From Arthrobacter koreensis (lineage in GTDB: Bacteria > Actinomycetota > Actinomycetes > Actinomycetales > Micrococcaceae): a DNA stretch of 64,000 nt. A program made the position numbers and the translations under genes. The stretch covers positions 99,716 to 163,715 of the forward strand of contig NZ_WACG01000008.1 in the NCBI RefSeq assembly GCF_009193255.1, read 5' to 3'. Position 1 is the first letter of the stretch; every line of letters begins with the position of its first letter. This document shows, in pieces, positions 53,403 to 63,053 of this stretch. A model generated the notes under the pieces. The model was not told where the DNA came from. It saw only the letters and a list, made by a program, of their open reading frames with translations, and searched no databases.

Positions 53403-54869
53403 GTGAACGCTGTTGCCGCTGAATCGAAAACTGAGATTTCAACGGACGGGTACGGCGATTACGACTTCATAGTGGTCTCCAACCGCCTGCCCGTGGACCG
53501 GGTGGCGGACAACGGATCAGAGGGCGGAGACAAGTGGCGCCGCTCCCCCGGCGGCCTGGTGACGGCGCTTGCGCCGGTCATGGCAAAGGCCGACGGCGCG
53601 TGGGTGGGCTGGCACGGCGCCCCGGACGAAACACTTGAACCGTTTGACCATGACAACATGCACCTGCGGCCCGTACCGCTGAGCGCCTCCGAGGTAGAGC
53701 TTTACTACGAGGGTTTCTCCAACGCCACGCTCTGGCCGCTCTACCACGACGTCATTGCGCCGCCGGAGTTCCACCGAACCTGGTGGGATTCCTACCGCAC
53801 TGTCAACCGCCGCTTCGCTGAAGCCGCTGCCGAAGTCGCCGCCGAGGGCGCTACGGTCTGGGTGCAGGACTACCAGCTGCAGCTGGTGCCGCAGATGCTC
53901 CGCAAGGCACGCCCGGACCTGAAGATCGGCTTCTTCAACCACATCCCCTTCCCCCCGCTGGAGATTTTCGCCCAGCTGCCGTGGCGCCGGGACATCATCG
54001 CCGGCCTGCTGGGCGCAGACCTGATCGGGTTCCAGCGCCCCAGCGACACTGCGAACTTCCTGCGCTGCGTCCGCCGCTTCGCCGGCCATTCGGTTCGCCA
54101 GCAGCAGGTCCACATCACCGATGAGGAAGGCAACAGCTATGTCTCCCGGGCCGAGGCCTTCCCGATCTCCATCGATGTGGACCAGATCACCGAACTGGCC
54201 CACCGCGAGGACATCATCGAGCGGTCCAAGCAGATCCGGCGTGAACTCGGGAACCCGAAGGTCATTCTGCTCGGCGTCGACCGCCTCGACTACACCAAGG
54301 GCATCAGCCACCGGCTGAAGGCCTACGGCGAACTCCTGGAGGACGGCCGAATTAGCGTCGAGGACGCCGCCCTGATCCAGGTGGCCAGCCCCAGCCGCGA
54401 ACGCGTGGAGCAGTACCGGCTGCTGCGCGAAGAGGTCGAGGGCACGGTCGGCCGCATCAACGGCACTTACGACACCATGTCCAACACCGCCATCCGCTAC
54501 CTGCACCACTCTTATCCGGTGGAGGAAATGGTGGCCCTGTACCTGGCCTCGGACGTCATGCTGGTCACGGCCCTGCGGGACGGCATGAACCTGGTGGCCA
54601 AGGAGTATGTGGCCGCGCGGACGGAGAACACCGGAGCCCTGGTGCTCAGCGAGTTCGCCGGGGCCGCGGACCAGCTCCGCCAGGCGGTACTGGTGAACCC
54701 GCATGACATCGACCGGCTGAAGGACGCGATCGTTTCCGCGATCCAGATGCAGCCGCGTGAAGCCCAGCGCCGCATGCGCCTGATGCGCCGGCAGGTACTG
54801 CAGAACGACGTCGAGCGCTGGTCGCAGAACTTCCTCAACGCCCTGCGCCTGGAAGGTGAAGCCCAGTGA
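53403..54869 (+). CDS. otsA: Trehalose-6-phosphate synthase
   Basis: A 488-residue GT20 glycosyltransferase that joins UDP- (or ADP-)glucose with glucose-6-phosphate. Conserved segments are VVSNRLPVDRV, the sugar-phosphate site SPGGLVTALAPVM, VWVQDYQLQLVPQML, FFNHIPFPPLEIF, LGVDRLDYTKGI and LVTALRDGMNLVAKEYVA. GTG 53403 is chosen over the in-frame GTG 53394 because the GAGGAG site is then at good distance. Its GTGA end overlaps otsB, so the two steps of trehalose synthesis are co-translated. Trehalose here is likely an osmo- and stress protectant. Confidence 0.97.
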   Translation: MNAVAAESKTEISTDGYGDYDFIVVSNRLPVDRVADNGSEGGDKWRRSPGGLVTALAPVMAKADGAWVGWHGAPDETLEPFDHDNMHLRPVPLSASEVELYYEGFSNATLWPLYHDVIAPPEFHRTWWDSYRTVNRRFAEAAAEVAAEGATVWVQDYQLQLVPQMLRKARPDLKIGFFNHIPFPPLEIFAQLPWRRDIIAGLLGADLIGFQRPSDTANFLRCVRRFAGHSVRQQQVHITDEEGNSYVSRAEAFPISIDVDQITELAHREDIIERSKQIRRELGNPKVILLGVDRLDYTKGISHRLKAYGELLEDGRISVEDAALIQVASPSRERVEQYRLLREEVEGTVGRINGTYDTMSNTAIRYLHHSYPVEEMVALYLASDVMLVTALRDGMNLVAKEYVAARTENTGALVLSEFAGAADQLRQAVLVNPHDIDRLKDAIVSAIQMQPREAQRRMRLMRRQVLQNDVERWSQNFLNALRLEGEAQ

Positions 54870-55642
54870 TACCCATGGATTTGCGTTCTGCCCTGGCCAC
54901 CCTCGCGGCCACTGACTGCCTGCTGGTCGCCGTCGATTTCGACGGCACCCTGGCCCCGCTGGTGGAACGGGCCGAGGACGCTCGCCCGCTCCCTGCCGCG
55001 GCTGCGGCACTGCGGTCCCTAGCCAGCGTGCCCCACACCGCGACGGCGCTGATTTCCGGGCGCGCCCTGGACAGCCTGCGGGCAGTGGCCGGCCCCGAGC
55101 CGGAAACCCTGCTGGTCGGCAGCCACGGCGCCGAGACCTGGACCGGCCCCAACGCCGCGCCGCTGCAGCTCACCCCGGAGCAGGCTGACCTGCTGGCCCG
55201 GGCCCGCGCCGCCGTCGCTGAGGTGGCCCGGTCATGGGACGGCTGCAGGCTCGAAGACAAGCCGGCGGGCGTGGTCCTGCATACACGCAGCGCCTCCGAC
55301 GACGACGCCGCTGCCGCGGTGGACGCAGCCCGCGCCCGGCTCCAGGAGCTGGACGGCGTGCAGGTCACGGATGGCAAGCGTGTCCTGGAAGCTTCCGTGG
55401 TCCACGCGAACAAGGGAGAGGGCATCGAGGCGCTGCGCGAGCTGACCGGCGCTACCGGAGTGCTGTTTGCCGGAGACGACGTCACCGACGAGCGGGGGTT
55501 CGCCGTGCTCAAGGACGGGGACGTCGGAATCAAGGTAGGCCCCGGGGAAACCACGGCGCAGTTCCGGGTTGGGTCACCGGAGGAGTTTGGCGCCGTCCTG
55601 GAGCATTTGCACGGGCTGCGCCTCGCCGCCGTCGGGAATTAA
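54866..55642 (+). CDS. otsB: Trehalose-6-phosphate phosphatase
   Basis: A 258-residue HAD-type phosphatase. Motif I is VAVDFDGTLAPL (nucleophile and following Asp), motif II includes ALISGRALDSL, and the GDDVTDERGF segment is motif IV. It dephosphorylates trehalose-6-phosphate made by OtsA. The start is GTG 54866 overlapping the otsA stop. Confidence 0.95.
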   Translation: MIPMDLRSALATLAATDCLLVAVDFDGTLAPLVERAEDARPLPAAAAALRSLASVPHTATALISGRALDSLRAVAGPEPETLLVGSHGAETWTGPNAAPLQLTPEQADLLARARAAVAEVARSWDGCRLEDKPAGVVLHTRSASDDDAAAAVDAARARLQELDGVQVTDGKRVLEASVVHANKGEGIEALRELTGATGVLFAGDDVTDERGFAVLKDGDVGIKVGPGETTAQFRVGSPEEFGAVLEHLHGLRLAAVGN

Positions 55643-55809
55643 CCTCCCGGCTACCCGTTTTGCTTCTGCCCGCTTGACGGACATGGCATACTTGCCACCA
55701 GTGAACGCTTCCGTGGCGTCCGTCACTGTTTCACTGCTGTTTCACAACTGAACATCCACCCATTCACAACGGATCGTCGGGCACGTACCTGCCCGTGAAG
55801 GGAAATATC

Positions 55810-56898
55810 ATGGCAACGGTAACGTTTGACCAAGCTACGCGGCTGTACCCGGGCACCGAGCGCCCCGCAGTCGATAACCTCAGCCTCGAAATCGCCGACG
55901 GCGAGTTCTTGGTGCTCGTTGGCCCCTCGGGCTGCGGCAAGTCCACCTCGCTGCGAATGCTCGCCGGGCTGGAAGACGTGAACTCCGGGCGCATCCTCAT
56001 TGGTGACCGTGACGTCACCGATGTTCCGCCCAAGGACCGCGACATTGCCATGGTGTTCCAGAACTACGCCCTGTACCCGCACATGTCCGTGGCGGACAAC
56101 ATGGGCTTTGCCCTGAAGATCGCCGGCGTTCCGAAGGAGGAGCGCCTGGAGCGCGTCCGCGAGGCAGCCAAGCTCCTCGACCTCGAGGACTACCTGGACC
56201 GCAAGCCCAAGGCCCTCTCCGGCGGCCAGCGCCAGCGCGTGGCCATGGGCCGCGCAATCGTGCGGAACCCGCAGGTCTTCCTGATGGACGAGCCGCTCTC
56301 CAACCTCGATGCCAAGCTGCGTGTGCAGACCCGCACCCAGATTGCTTCGCTGACCCGCCGCCTGGGCGTCACCACCGTCTACGTCACGCACGACCAGGTT
56401 GAGGCCATGACCATGGGCGACCGCGTCGCCGTACTGAAGGATGGCGTGCTCCAGCAGGTGGACACCCCCCGGAACCTCTATGACAAGCCGATGAACGTCT
56501 TCGTCGCCGGCTTCATGGGCTCCCCGGCAATGAACCTGCTGGAACTGCCGGTCACAGAAGGTGGCGTGACGTTTGGCGGCACGGTGTATCCCGTCCCCCG
56601 CAGCATCCTCGACGCCGCGGCCGGCAACACCGTCACCTTCGGTGTCCGCCCGGAAGACATGGACGTGGCGCCGGACGGCGAAGGCCTGAAGGTTGAAGTG
56701 GACGTAGTCGAGGAACTCGGCGCAGATGCGTTCGTCTACGGGCACACGTTCCTTGACGGCCAGGAGCACGAGATCACGGCCCGCGTGGACGCCCGCAGGC
56801 CTCCGGCCAAGGGTGACACGCTGTACGTAACGCCGAAGGCCGGCCATGTTCACCTCTTTGACACCAGCACCGGCAAGCGACTTGCTGACGAAGCGTAG
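55810..56898 (+). CDS. ugpC: Sugar ABC transporter ATP-binding protein (UgpC/MsiK type), stand-alone
   Basis: A 362-residue CUT1 ATPase: Walker A GPSGCGKST, Q-loop VFQNYALYPHMSV, signature LSGGQRQRVAMGRA, Walker B VFLMDEPLSNLDA, H-loop YVTHDQVEAMTM and a C-terminal MalK-like regulatory domain. No permease or binding-protein gene is adjacent. In streptomycetes a single such MsiK serves several sugar importers; the MalEFG operon at 22.4-26.3 kb lacks an ATPase and is a clear customer. ATG 55810 behind AAGGGAA. It has its own terminator at 56919-56967. Confidence 0.95.
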   Translation: MATVTFDQATRLYPGTERPAVDNLSLEIADGEFLVLVGPSGCGKSTSLRMLAGLEDVNSGRILIGDRDVTDVPPKDRDIAMVFQNYALYPHMSVADNMGFALKIAGVPKEERLERVREAAKLLDLEDYLDRKPKALSGGQRQRVAMGRAIVRNPQVFLMDEPLSNLDAKLRVQTRTQIASLTRRLGVTTVYVTHDQVEAMTMGDRVAVLKDGVLQQVDTPRNLYDKPMNVFVAGFMGSPAMNLLELPVTEGGVTFGGTVYPVPRSILDAAAGNTVTFGVRPEDMDVAPDGEGLKVEVDVVEELGADAFVYGHTFLDGQEHEITARVDARRPPAKGDTLYVTPKAGHVHLFDTSTGKRLADEA

Positions 56899-56918
56899 CC
56901 TTTAGCAACACTGTGCGC

Positions 56919-56967
56919 GTGCGGTGGCCTATCCCCTGATCTAGACTTCAGGAGAAGGCCACCGCAC
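56919..56967 (+). terminator. Terminator after the UgpC/MsiK gene
   Basis: GTGCGGTGGCCT...AGGCCACCGCAC stem with an inner CCTGA/TCAGG stem in the loop, followed by TGGTTTA. Twelve-base-pair perfect outer stem. Confidence 0.75.
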
Positions 56968-57011
56968 TGGTTTAACCCCCATCCCAGCGCCGATAGAAGG
57001 CATCAACGCCC

Positions 57012-58367
57012 ATGACAGAAGCACCACGCGCCAACTGGCGTGATGAACCAACCAATTGGGAGCAGCCCGGCAAGCTCCCCCGCAGCCACGCCGAGGCGAC
57101 GCAGGAACCGCTCGGTTCGCTGAACATCACCGCGGCTTCCATGGATCCGGCACTCCTGGACCTGCCCTGGTCCATCCCTCTGGAGGACTGGCCCAAAGAG
57201 AACCTCGCCGCCCTGCCGCGCGGTATCTCCCGGCACGTTGTCCGTTTTGCCCGCATGGGCGACTCACTCATTGCCATCAAGGAAACCAGCGAGCACGTGG
57301 CCCGGCAGGAATACCACATGCTGCGCAAACTGCGGAGGCTGAACGTCCCCAGCGTGGCTCCGGTGGCGGTCATTACCGGCCGCCAGGACCCGGAGGGCAA
57401 TGAGCTGGCTCCGGTGCTGGTGACGCGCCACCTGCGCTTCTCCCTGCCCTACCGAGCCGTGTTTTCCCAGACCCTGCGCGAAGTCACGCTGACCCGTCTG
57501 ATCGACGCGCAGGCCCTGCTGCTGGTGCGGCTGCACCTGGCGGGCTTCTACTGGGGCGATGTCTCGCTCTCGAACACCTTGTTCCGCCGTGACGCCGGCG
57601 CCTTCGCCGCATACCTGGTGGACGCCGAAACGGGTGAGCTGTACCCCGAGCTCTCCCGCGGCCAGCGCGAATATGACCTGGAGATTGCCCGCGTGAACAT
57701 TGCAGGGGAATTGATGGACCTCGCCGAGGGCGGCCTGGTGGAGGAGAGCATCGATCCCCTGGCGACCAGCGAACGCATCATGGACAGCTACCGGAACCTC
57801 TGGGCGGAACTCACCGAGCAGGAATCCTTCGAACTCGGTGAACGCTGGCGCGTCAACGCCCGGATCCGCCGCCTCAACGAGCTGGGGTTCGACGTCGACG
57901 AACTCACCATCCGCACCACGCCGGACGGCTCGCAGGTGCAGCTCCAGCCCAAGGTGGTGGACGCCGGGCACCACCAGCGGCGGCTGCTGCGGCTCACCGG
58001 ACTGGATGCGCAGGAGAACCAGGCCCGGCGGCTGCTGAATGACCTTGACTCCTACCGGGCGGACAACAACCCCGAGATGGACGAGGAACTGAGCGCCCAC
58101 CTGTGGGTTACCCATGTCTTCGAGCCGATCGTCAAGGCCGTGCCGCGGGAGCTTGGCAGCAAGCTGGAGCAGGCAGAACTGGTGCATGAGGTTCTGGAGC
58201 ACCGGTGGTACATGTCCGAGCAGGAGAACCGCAACGTACCCATGGCAGAAGCCGTACAGTCCTACCTGGACAACGAGCTGCGCCACCGCCGGGATGAGGC
58301 CGCCATCCTGCTCAACCCGGACACCACCACCATGCGCATCCTCGAGAGCGGAGCGTCACCGGGCTAG
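57012..58367 (+). CDS. DUF4032 domain protein (kinase-like N terminus)
   Basis: A 451-residue protein. The first ~220 residues resemble a lipopolysaccharide-kinase/protein-kinase-like fold (HVVRFARMGDSLIAIKETSEHVARQEYHMLRKLRRLNVPSVAPVAV, LVRLHLAGFYWGDVSLSNTLFRRD, AAYLVDAETGELYP: the GD-S-N and D-E positions mimic the HxD and DxG motifs). The C-terminal half is DUF4032. The biological role in actinobacteria is unknown; phosphotransfer is possible but unproven. ATG 57012 after the MsiK terminator; single gene. Confidence 0.9.
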   Translation: MTEAPRANWRDEPTNWEQPGKLPRSHAEATQEPLGSLNITAASMDPALLDLPWSIPLEDWPKENLAALPRGISRHVVRFARMGDSLIAIKETSEHVARQEYHMLRKLRRLNVPSVAPVAVITGRQDPEGNELAPVLVTRHLRFSLPYRAVFSQTLREVTLTRLIDAQALLLVRLHLAGFYWGDVSLSNTLFRRDAGAFAAYLVDAETGELYPELSRGQREYDLEIARVNIAGELMDLAEGGLVEESIDPLATSERIMDSYRNLWAELTEQESFELGERWRVNARIRRLNELGFDVDELTIRTTPDGSQVQLQPKVVDAGHHQRRLLRLTGLDAQENQARRLLNDLDSYRADNNPEMDEELSAHLWVTHVFEPIVKAVPRELGSKLEQAELVHEVLEHRWYMSEQENRNVPMAEAVQSYLDNELRHRRDEAAILLNPDTTTMRILESGASPG

Positions 58368-58388
58368 CTGCGCAGCCAGGACAGACGG

Positions 58389-58418
58389 AAAGGCCGGGAC
58401 CCTGGGGTCCCGGCCTTT
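58389..58418. terminator. Bidirectional terminator between DUF4032 and DUF4190 genes
   Basis: AAAGGCCGGGACC-CTGG-GGTCCCGGCCTTT, a perfect 13-bp stem with a 4-nt loop followed by CCTCTT. It separates two convergent genes and the stem ends in A/T runs on both strands. Confidence 0.85.
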
Positions 58419-58433
58419 CCTCTTATGGTTCGG

Positions 58434-59189
58434 CTAGAGCGACTGCTGGAGGCTGTCGACGCCGCACTCGTAGATTTCGCCGTCCACGAAGTGGGTGCCC
58501 GGTCCGAGGTCTTCACAGACCTCGAAGAGCGTACCTACCTGGTCCACTGCGAAGACGAAGATCGCAATGGTGGCGATGAGTGTCAGGATAAAGACGACAC
58601 CGCCGATGATAATGCCGGCAAGCGCCGGCCCATTGCTCATCTTGGCCTTGCGCGACTGCACGAGTCCCACGATGCTGAGGATCACGCCCACCAGGGACGC
58701 GAACGGGATGAAGAACAGGCAGGACAGGATCAGGCCTACGATGCCCATGGTCTTGCCCGGCTGCTGCGCCGGAGCCTGGTAGTTCCCGGGGTACCCGTAG
58801 GGTGCCGGCGGAACACCGTACCCCGTGCCGTAGGTCGGCTGCTGGCCGGGCGCCTGCTGGCCGGGTGCCTGCTGGCCGTACGGCGGCTGAGGCTGGCTGT
58901 GCTGGTTCGGCTGGGCCCACGCACCCGGAGCGGTCCCCGGAGCAGACGGGTGGTTTTCCGTGGCGGAGGACGCCGGGGCATCCGGGGAGGATGGGGCCGC
59001 CGGGGCATCCGGAGAGGACGCGGCACCACCGGCGGACTCGTAGCTGCCGTAAAGCGGCTGCGTCGGAGCCCCGTCCCCGGGGGTGTTCTCCGGAGCGTCC
59101 GGGGCGGCGTCCCCGGATGGCTTGGCCCAGGGCTGTTCCTGCGGTTCCCCGGCAGGACCGCCCGGGACGTCGTTGCGGTTCTCTGACAT
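58434..59189 (-). CDS. DUF4190 membrane protein with Pro/Ala/Gln-rich N terminus
   Basis: A 251-residue protein from ATG 59189. The first ~150 residues are disordered (NENRND-like acidic start, then many Pro/Ala/Ser and GQQAPGQQ repeats). The C-terminal part has two or three hydrophobic segments (GKTMGIVGLILSCLFFIPFASLVGVILSIVGLVQSRKAKM and AGIIIGGVVFILTLIATIAIFVF), which is the DUF4190 pattern. A short extracellular tail with two cysteines follows (EVCEDLG, YECGVDS). Function unknown. Confidence 0.88.
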   Translation of the reverse strand: MSENRNDVPGGPAGEPQEQPWAKPSGDAAPDAPENTPGDGAPTQPLYGSYESAGGAASSPDAPAAPSSPDAPASSATENHPSAPGTAPGAWAQPNQHSQPQPPYGQQAPGQQAPGQQPTYGTGYGVPPAPYGYPGNYQAPAQQPGKTMGIVGLILSCLFFIPFASLVGVILSIVGLVQSRKAKMSNGPALAGIIIGGVVFILTLIATIAIFVFAVDQVGTLFEVCEDLGPGTHFVDGEIYECGVDSLQQSL

Positions 59190-59399
59190 GCTTCTCCCGA
59201 AAAAGTGACTGATGGTGTTTTGGGGTTCGAATGCCAGCCTATCGTGTTGCGCCGCCTGAACCATCGGCAAGTTTTTGGGTCTGACCTGCAGCGATGGGCT
59301 GTGCGACTTCTCACGTGCGCAGCTCGGCACAATCGGGCATGCAGCCGCGTTTAAGTAGGCGTATTCAGACCATACGAGATTAGAGGGATGATTCTTTTC

Positions 59400-61127
59400 A
59401 TGGACAACGCTCCCGGCGTACCTGTCACGCGAAACGGAGAACTCCGCCTGGTCCCGGTCCATGAAGCCAACAGTGACCGGGAACGGCAATGGTGGCGGTC
59501 CTCAGTGATCTACCAGATCTACCCCCGATCCTTCCGCGACCTCCGCGGCGACGGCATCGGCGACCTGCCCGGCATCACCGCCGAAATCCCCACCCTCGCC
59601 GAACTGGACATCGACGCGATCTGGCTCTCCCCCTTCTACGTCTCCCCCCAAAAAGACGCCGGCTACGACGTCGCAGACTACTGCGACGTCGACCCCCTCT
59701 TCGGCACCCTCCACGACTTCGACAACCTCGTCACCACCGCCAAAAACCACGGCATCCGCGTCATCGTCGACCTCGTCCCCAACCACTGCTCCGACCAGCA
59801 CGCCCTCTTCCAGGCAGCCCTCGCCGCACCCGAAAACTCCCCCGCCCGGGACATGTTCATCTTCCGCGACGGCACCGGCGAACACGGCGAAAACCCGCCG
59901 AACAACTGGCAGTCCCACTTCGGCGGACCCGCCTGGACCCGCGTCCGGAACCCCGACGGCACCCCCGGCCAGTGGTACCTGCACCTCTTCGACTCCTCCC
60001 AACCGGACTTCAACTGGGACAACCCCGCCGTCCACGACGAATTCGAACGCATCCTGCGCTTCTGGCTCGACCGCGGCGTCGGCGGCTTCCGCGTCGACGT
60101 CGCCCACGCCCTGATCAAAAAAAGCGGACTCCCGGACTGGGGCGGACGCGCCGACGGTGCCTCCTCCGAAGGCTTCCCCGGCGAAGCAGCCCCCATGTTC
60201 GGCCAAGCCGGCATCCACGACATCTACCGCTCCTGGCGGAACATCCTCGACGAATACGACGGCGACCGCGTGCTCTGCGCCGAAGCGACCATCGATCCGC
60301 TGGACCGGCTCACCGACTGGGTCCGCTCCGACGAAATGCACCAAACCTTCAACTTCGCCTACCTCCACCACCCCTGGGACCCGAACGAACTGCGCCGCAT
60401 CATCACCACCAGCCTCGAAGCCTTCGACAAGGTCGGCGCCCCCACCACCTGGGTCCTCTCCAACCACGACGTCGTCCGCCACGTCTCCCGCCTGGGTCTC
60501 AACGGCAATGAGCTGCGCCTCGGAGACGGTATTGGCCCCGACGATGCGCAGCCGGATCACGCCGTCGGCCTGGCCCGGGCGCGTGCCGCAACGCTGCTGA
60601 TGCTGGCCCTTCCCGGCGGCGTCTACCTCTACCAGGGCGAAGAACTAGGACTGCCGGACCACACATTGATCCAGGAAGAGTTCCGACAGGACCCAACCTT
60701 CCATCGAAGCGAGGGCCTGCGGATTGGCCGGGACGGATCCAGGGTGCCGCTGCCCTGGCGGGCGGACGCGCCGTCGTACGGGTTCAGCAGCACCGGCAAG
60801 TCCTGGCTGCCCCAGCCGGATGTGTGGGGAGCCAACGCGCGTGATGTCCAGCAACGCAATCCCGACTCAACCCTGAACCTCTACCGGGATGCACTTGCGC
60901 TGCGCCGGGAACTGGGCCTGGGCCACGGGTCCCTGGCCTGGTGGCCGGAGCGCGATGCCGTGGGGCTGATCGCGTTCGTCAACGGGAACGTCCTGGCGGC
61001 AATGAACATGGGCACCGAACCGGTGGAACTGCCGGAGTTCGAGATAATCCGCGAAAGCTCCCCCTGCGCCATGGAACATACGAGGCTCCGGCCCAACCGT
61101 GCCGTGTGGATGCGCGTCCCGTCCTAG
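59400..61127 (+). CDS. GH13 alpha-glucosidase, copy B
   Basis: A 575-residue cytoplasmic glucosidase of family 13 with the same catalytic regions as copy A (DLVPNH, GFRVDVAHAL, LCAEATI, LSNHD). ATG 59400 gives the start MDNAPGV; ATG 59388 is also possible and the two differ by four residues. Positions 59676-60484 are identical at DNA level to copy A; the C-terminal ~210 residues diverge (roughly two thirds identical by eye), with VSRLGLNGNELRLGDG in place of VSRFGQAPGHARPGDG. It stands alone without a LacI gene and has no LacI-type operator that I can see. Substrate preference may differ. Confidence 0.93.
   Translation: MDNAPGVPVTRNGELRLVPVHEANSDRERQWWRSSVIYQIYPRSFRDLRGDGIGDLPGITAEIPTLAELDIDAIWLSPFYVSPQKDAGYDVADYCDVDPLFGTLHDFDNLVTTAKNHGIRVIVDLVPNHCSDQHALFQAALAAPENSPARDMFIFRDGTGEHGENPPNNWQSHFGGPAWTRVRNPDGTPGQWYLHLFDSSQPDFNWDNPAVHDEFERILRFWLDRGVGGFRVDVAHALIKKSGLPDWGGRADGASSEGFPGEAAPMFGQAGIHDIYRSWRNILDEYDGDRVLCAEATIDPLDRLTDWVRSDEMHQTFNFAYLHHPWDPNELRRIITTSLEAFDKVGAPTTWVLSNHDVVRHVSRLGLNGNELRLGDGIGPDDAQPDHAVGLARARAATLLMLALPGGVYLYQGEELGLPDHTLIQEEFRQDPTFHRSEGLRIGRDGSRVPLPWRADAPSYGFSSTGKSWLPQPDVWGANARDVQQRNPDSTLNLYRDALALRRELGLGHGSLAWWPERDAVGLIAFVNGNVLAAMNMGTEPVELPEFEIIRESSPCAMEHTRLRPNRAVWMRVPS
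59676..60484 (+). repeat. 809-bp perfect direct repeat, copy B (inside GH13 gene B)
   Basis: Identical to 26863-27671 with no mismatch, same orientation, 32,813 bp apart. Confidence 0.92.
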
Positions 61128-61142
61128 GCGCCGGGTGGCTGC

Positions 61143-62516
61143 CTAAACCTCAGGTATCGCTTTGCCTGGATTGAGTATCCCGGCCGGGTCGAAGACGGCT
61201 TTGATCTGCTGCTGGAGTGCGAGCACTTCGGCCTGCTGCTCCTGCGGCAGCCAGCGCAGCTTGAACTGTCCAACACCGTGTTCGCCGGTAATGGTCCCAC
61301 CCATGCGCAGGGCAATGGTGATGGATTCGTCCAGCGCGGCATTGAGCCGTTCGACGCCGCCGGCACCTTCCTCCGAGGCGATCCAGAAGGTGGGATGCAG
61401 GTTGCCGTCGCCGGCATGTGCCACCACCTTGAGTTGGACCCGGTGGTCCCCTGCCATGCGCTCGAGTTCGGCGACGTAGTGCACCAGCTGCGACCGCGGC
61501 ACGGCGACGTCCTCGCCCACGCGGATCTCATGCTCGACGTCGTCCCCGCGGCTGTGCCTCCGCAGCTCCAGGAGCCGTTCGGCTTCCTCTGAACCTTCGC
61601 TGCTGACGGTGCCGCCGAGTTCGGTGAGGACAGCCCGAACGGCCGCGGCTTCTGCTTCGGCACCGAAGCCGTCTGTCTGGATCAGGAGCAGCGCGCCTCC
61701 GCGGCTACCCAGGTCGGAGCCGTGGGCGCCGTCGAGCGCCGCCATCGTGGCGCCGTCGAGCAGTTCCATGATGGACGGCTGAACCCGTGCCGCACCGACG
61801 GCCAGGACGCCTGCAGCGGCGGTGCGGAAGTCAGGGAAGAAAGCCGCGACGGTCCGTACGTCGCTGGGCAGGTACCGCAGCCGGACCGTCACGCCAACGA
61901 CAATGCCGAGGGTACCCTCCGAGCCGGTGAAGAGGCCCGTGAGGTCATATCCGGCTACGCCCTTGAAGCTCTGGTGCCCGGTGTGGATAAGCGTGCCGTC
62001 TGCCAGCACTACGTCCAGTGCCAGCACCGAGTCCCTGGTTACGCCGTACTTGGCACAGCGCAGGCCGCCGGCGTTGGTGGCGACGTTGCCCCCGATGGTG
62101 GAGATCTTGTAGCTGGCCGGGTCCGGCGCATACATCAGCCCGTACGGCGTCACTGCGTCGTTGAGGTCCGCGTTGACCACACCGGCCTCAACCACAGCCA
62201 GTTCGTCGCCGGGACGGATATCCAGGATGCGGTTCATCTTCTCCAGGCTGAGGATGATGCAGTTGCGGGTGGCGTGCGCTCCTCCGGACACTCCGGTGCC
62301 TGCGCCGCGGGGAACGACGGCGGTCCCGGTGCGCGACGCCCAACGCAGGGTCTCCTGTACGTCGGCCACCGATTCCGCCCAGACGACCGCGAGGGGATCG
62401 ATGAGTTCCTGCACCGGGCCCTGGTCCCGGGCGTACATTGTCAGTGTCTCCGGGTCCGTGTCGATGCGGATGCCGGGGATGGACACTTCCAGGTCATGCA
62501 GGGCAGGCAGGCTCAT
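61143..62516 (-). CDS. FAD-linked oxidase (glycolate oxidase GlcD / D-lactate dehydrogenase family)
   Basis: A 457-residue flavoprotein with the vanillyl-alcohol-oxidase fold: PP-loop region VPRGAGTGVSGGAHATRNCIILSLEKMNRIL, SYKISTIGGNVATNAGGLRCAKYG, TGLFTGSEGTLGIVVGVTVRL, and C-terminal HAGDGNLHPTFWI plus GTITGEHGVGQFKLRWL. Family members oxidise 2-hydroxyacids such as glycolate or D-lactate and pass electrons to quinone or another acceptor. No GlcE/GlcF subunits are nearby, so a single-subunit D-lactate or D-2-hydroxyacid dehydrogenase is favoured. ATG 62516. Confidence 0.93.
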   Translation of the reverse strand: MSLPALHDLEVSIPGIRIDTDPETLTMYARDQGPVQELIDPLAVVWAESVADVQETLRWASRTGTAVVPRGAGTGVSGGAHATRNCIILSLEKMNRILDIRPGDELAVVEAGVVNADLNDAVTPYGLMYAPDPASYKISTIGGNVATNAGGLRCAKYGVTRDSVLALDVVLADGTLIHTGHQSFKGVAGYDLTGLFTGSEGTLGIVVGVTVRLRYLPSDVRTVAAFFPDFRTAAAGVLAVGAARVQPSIMELLDGATMAALDGAHGSDLGSRGGALLLIQTDGFGAEAEAAAVRAVLTELGGTVSSEGSEEAERLLELRRHSRGDDVEHEIRVGEDVAVPRSQLVHYVAELERMAGDHRVQLKVVAHAGDGNLHPTFWIASEEGAGGVERLNAALDESITIALRMGGTITGEHGVGQFKLRWLPQEQQAEVLALQQQIKAVFDPAGILNPGKAIPEV

Positions 62517-62525
62517 GCAAGAAGG

Positions 62526-62999
62526 CTACCGGGCGCCCATGAAACGGCCATATCGTTGCAGAACGTTGCGCCACAGAGATTCTGCTTCTGCGCGCCGCGC
62601 TGCGGCGTCGCGGGCTGCCTCGAAGCCGGTGTGCGTCACCGTTACGGCAGTACCGGAGCCTTCCGCGGTGAAGACGATCGAGACAGAAGTAGAACCCGTG
62701 CCAGGGTTCCACTCCAGATCCAGCAGCTCCCCCGGCCGAATGTCCCGGACGACAGCTCGAGTGGCGGATTCTTCGTCTTCGCTGGTTTCCACCAGGGCGC
62801 CGCCTTCGAACTCCACGTGTGTTCCCTCGCCGAATGTGGTGAACTCTTCCGGCCACCACAGGTGGGGGTACTCGTGGAAGCCACGAAACGCCTCTTCGGT
62901 TTCACGGGGAACGGTGCAGGTCTGCACTACGTCAGCGATGGGATCTTGGGACTTCGCCGGCTCGGGTTCCGGGGCGTGGGAGAAAAGCGATGGAGTCAT
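62526..62999 (-). CDS. SRPBCC (AHSA1/polyketide cyclase-like) protein
   Basis: A 157-residue START-like helix-grip protein: ADVVQTCTVPRETEEAFRGFHEYPHLWWPEEFTTFGEGTHVEFEGGALVETSEDEE and the C-terminal VTHTGFEAARDAAARRAEAESLWRNVLQRYGRFM. It presumably binds a hydrophobic ligand. The start is ATG 62999; the frame is open further upstream into the minisatellite, but that part is repeat-derived. It sits 9 bp upstream of the FAD oxidase gene, so they may be co-transcribed. Confidence 0.88.
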   Translation of the reverse strand: MTPSLFSHAPEPEPAKSQDPIADVVQTCTVPRETEEAFRGFHEYPHLWWPEEFTTFGEGTHVEFEGGALVETSEDEESATRAVVRDIRPGELLDLEWNPGTGSTSVSIVFTAEGSGTAVTVTHTGFEAARDAAARRAEAESLWRNVLQRYGRFMGAR

Positions 63000-63053
63000 T
63001 TTTCCAGAGTACGCAGTCGGTATGGGGTTCGTTCCCCGTTGCAGCGTCCCGGC

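Noticed and set aside
26863..60484. Composite transposon or prophage bounded by the two identical GH13 segments
   Set aside because: No transposase, integrase or terminal inverted repeat was found, and the repeats lie inside intact coding genes; gene conversion is simpler.
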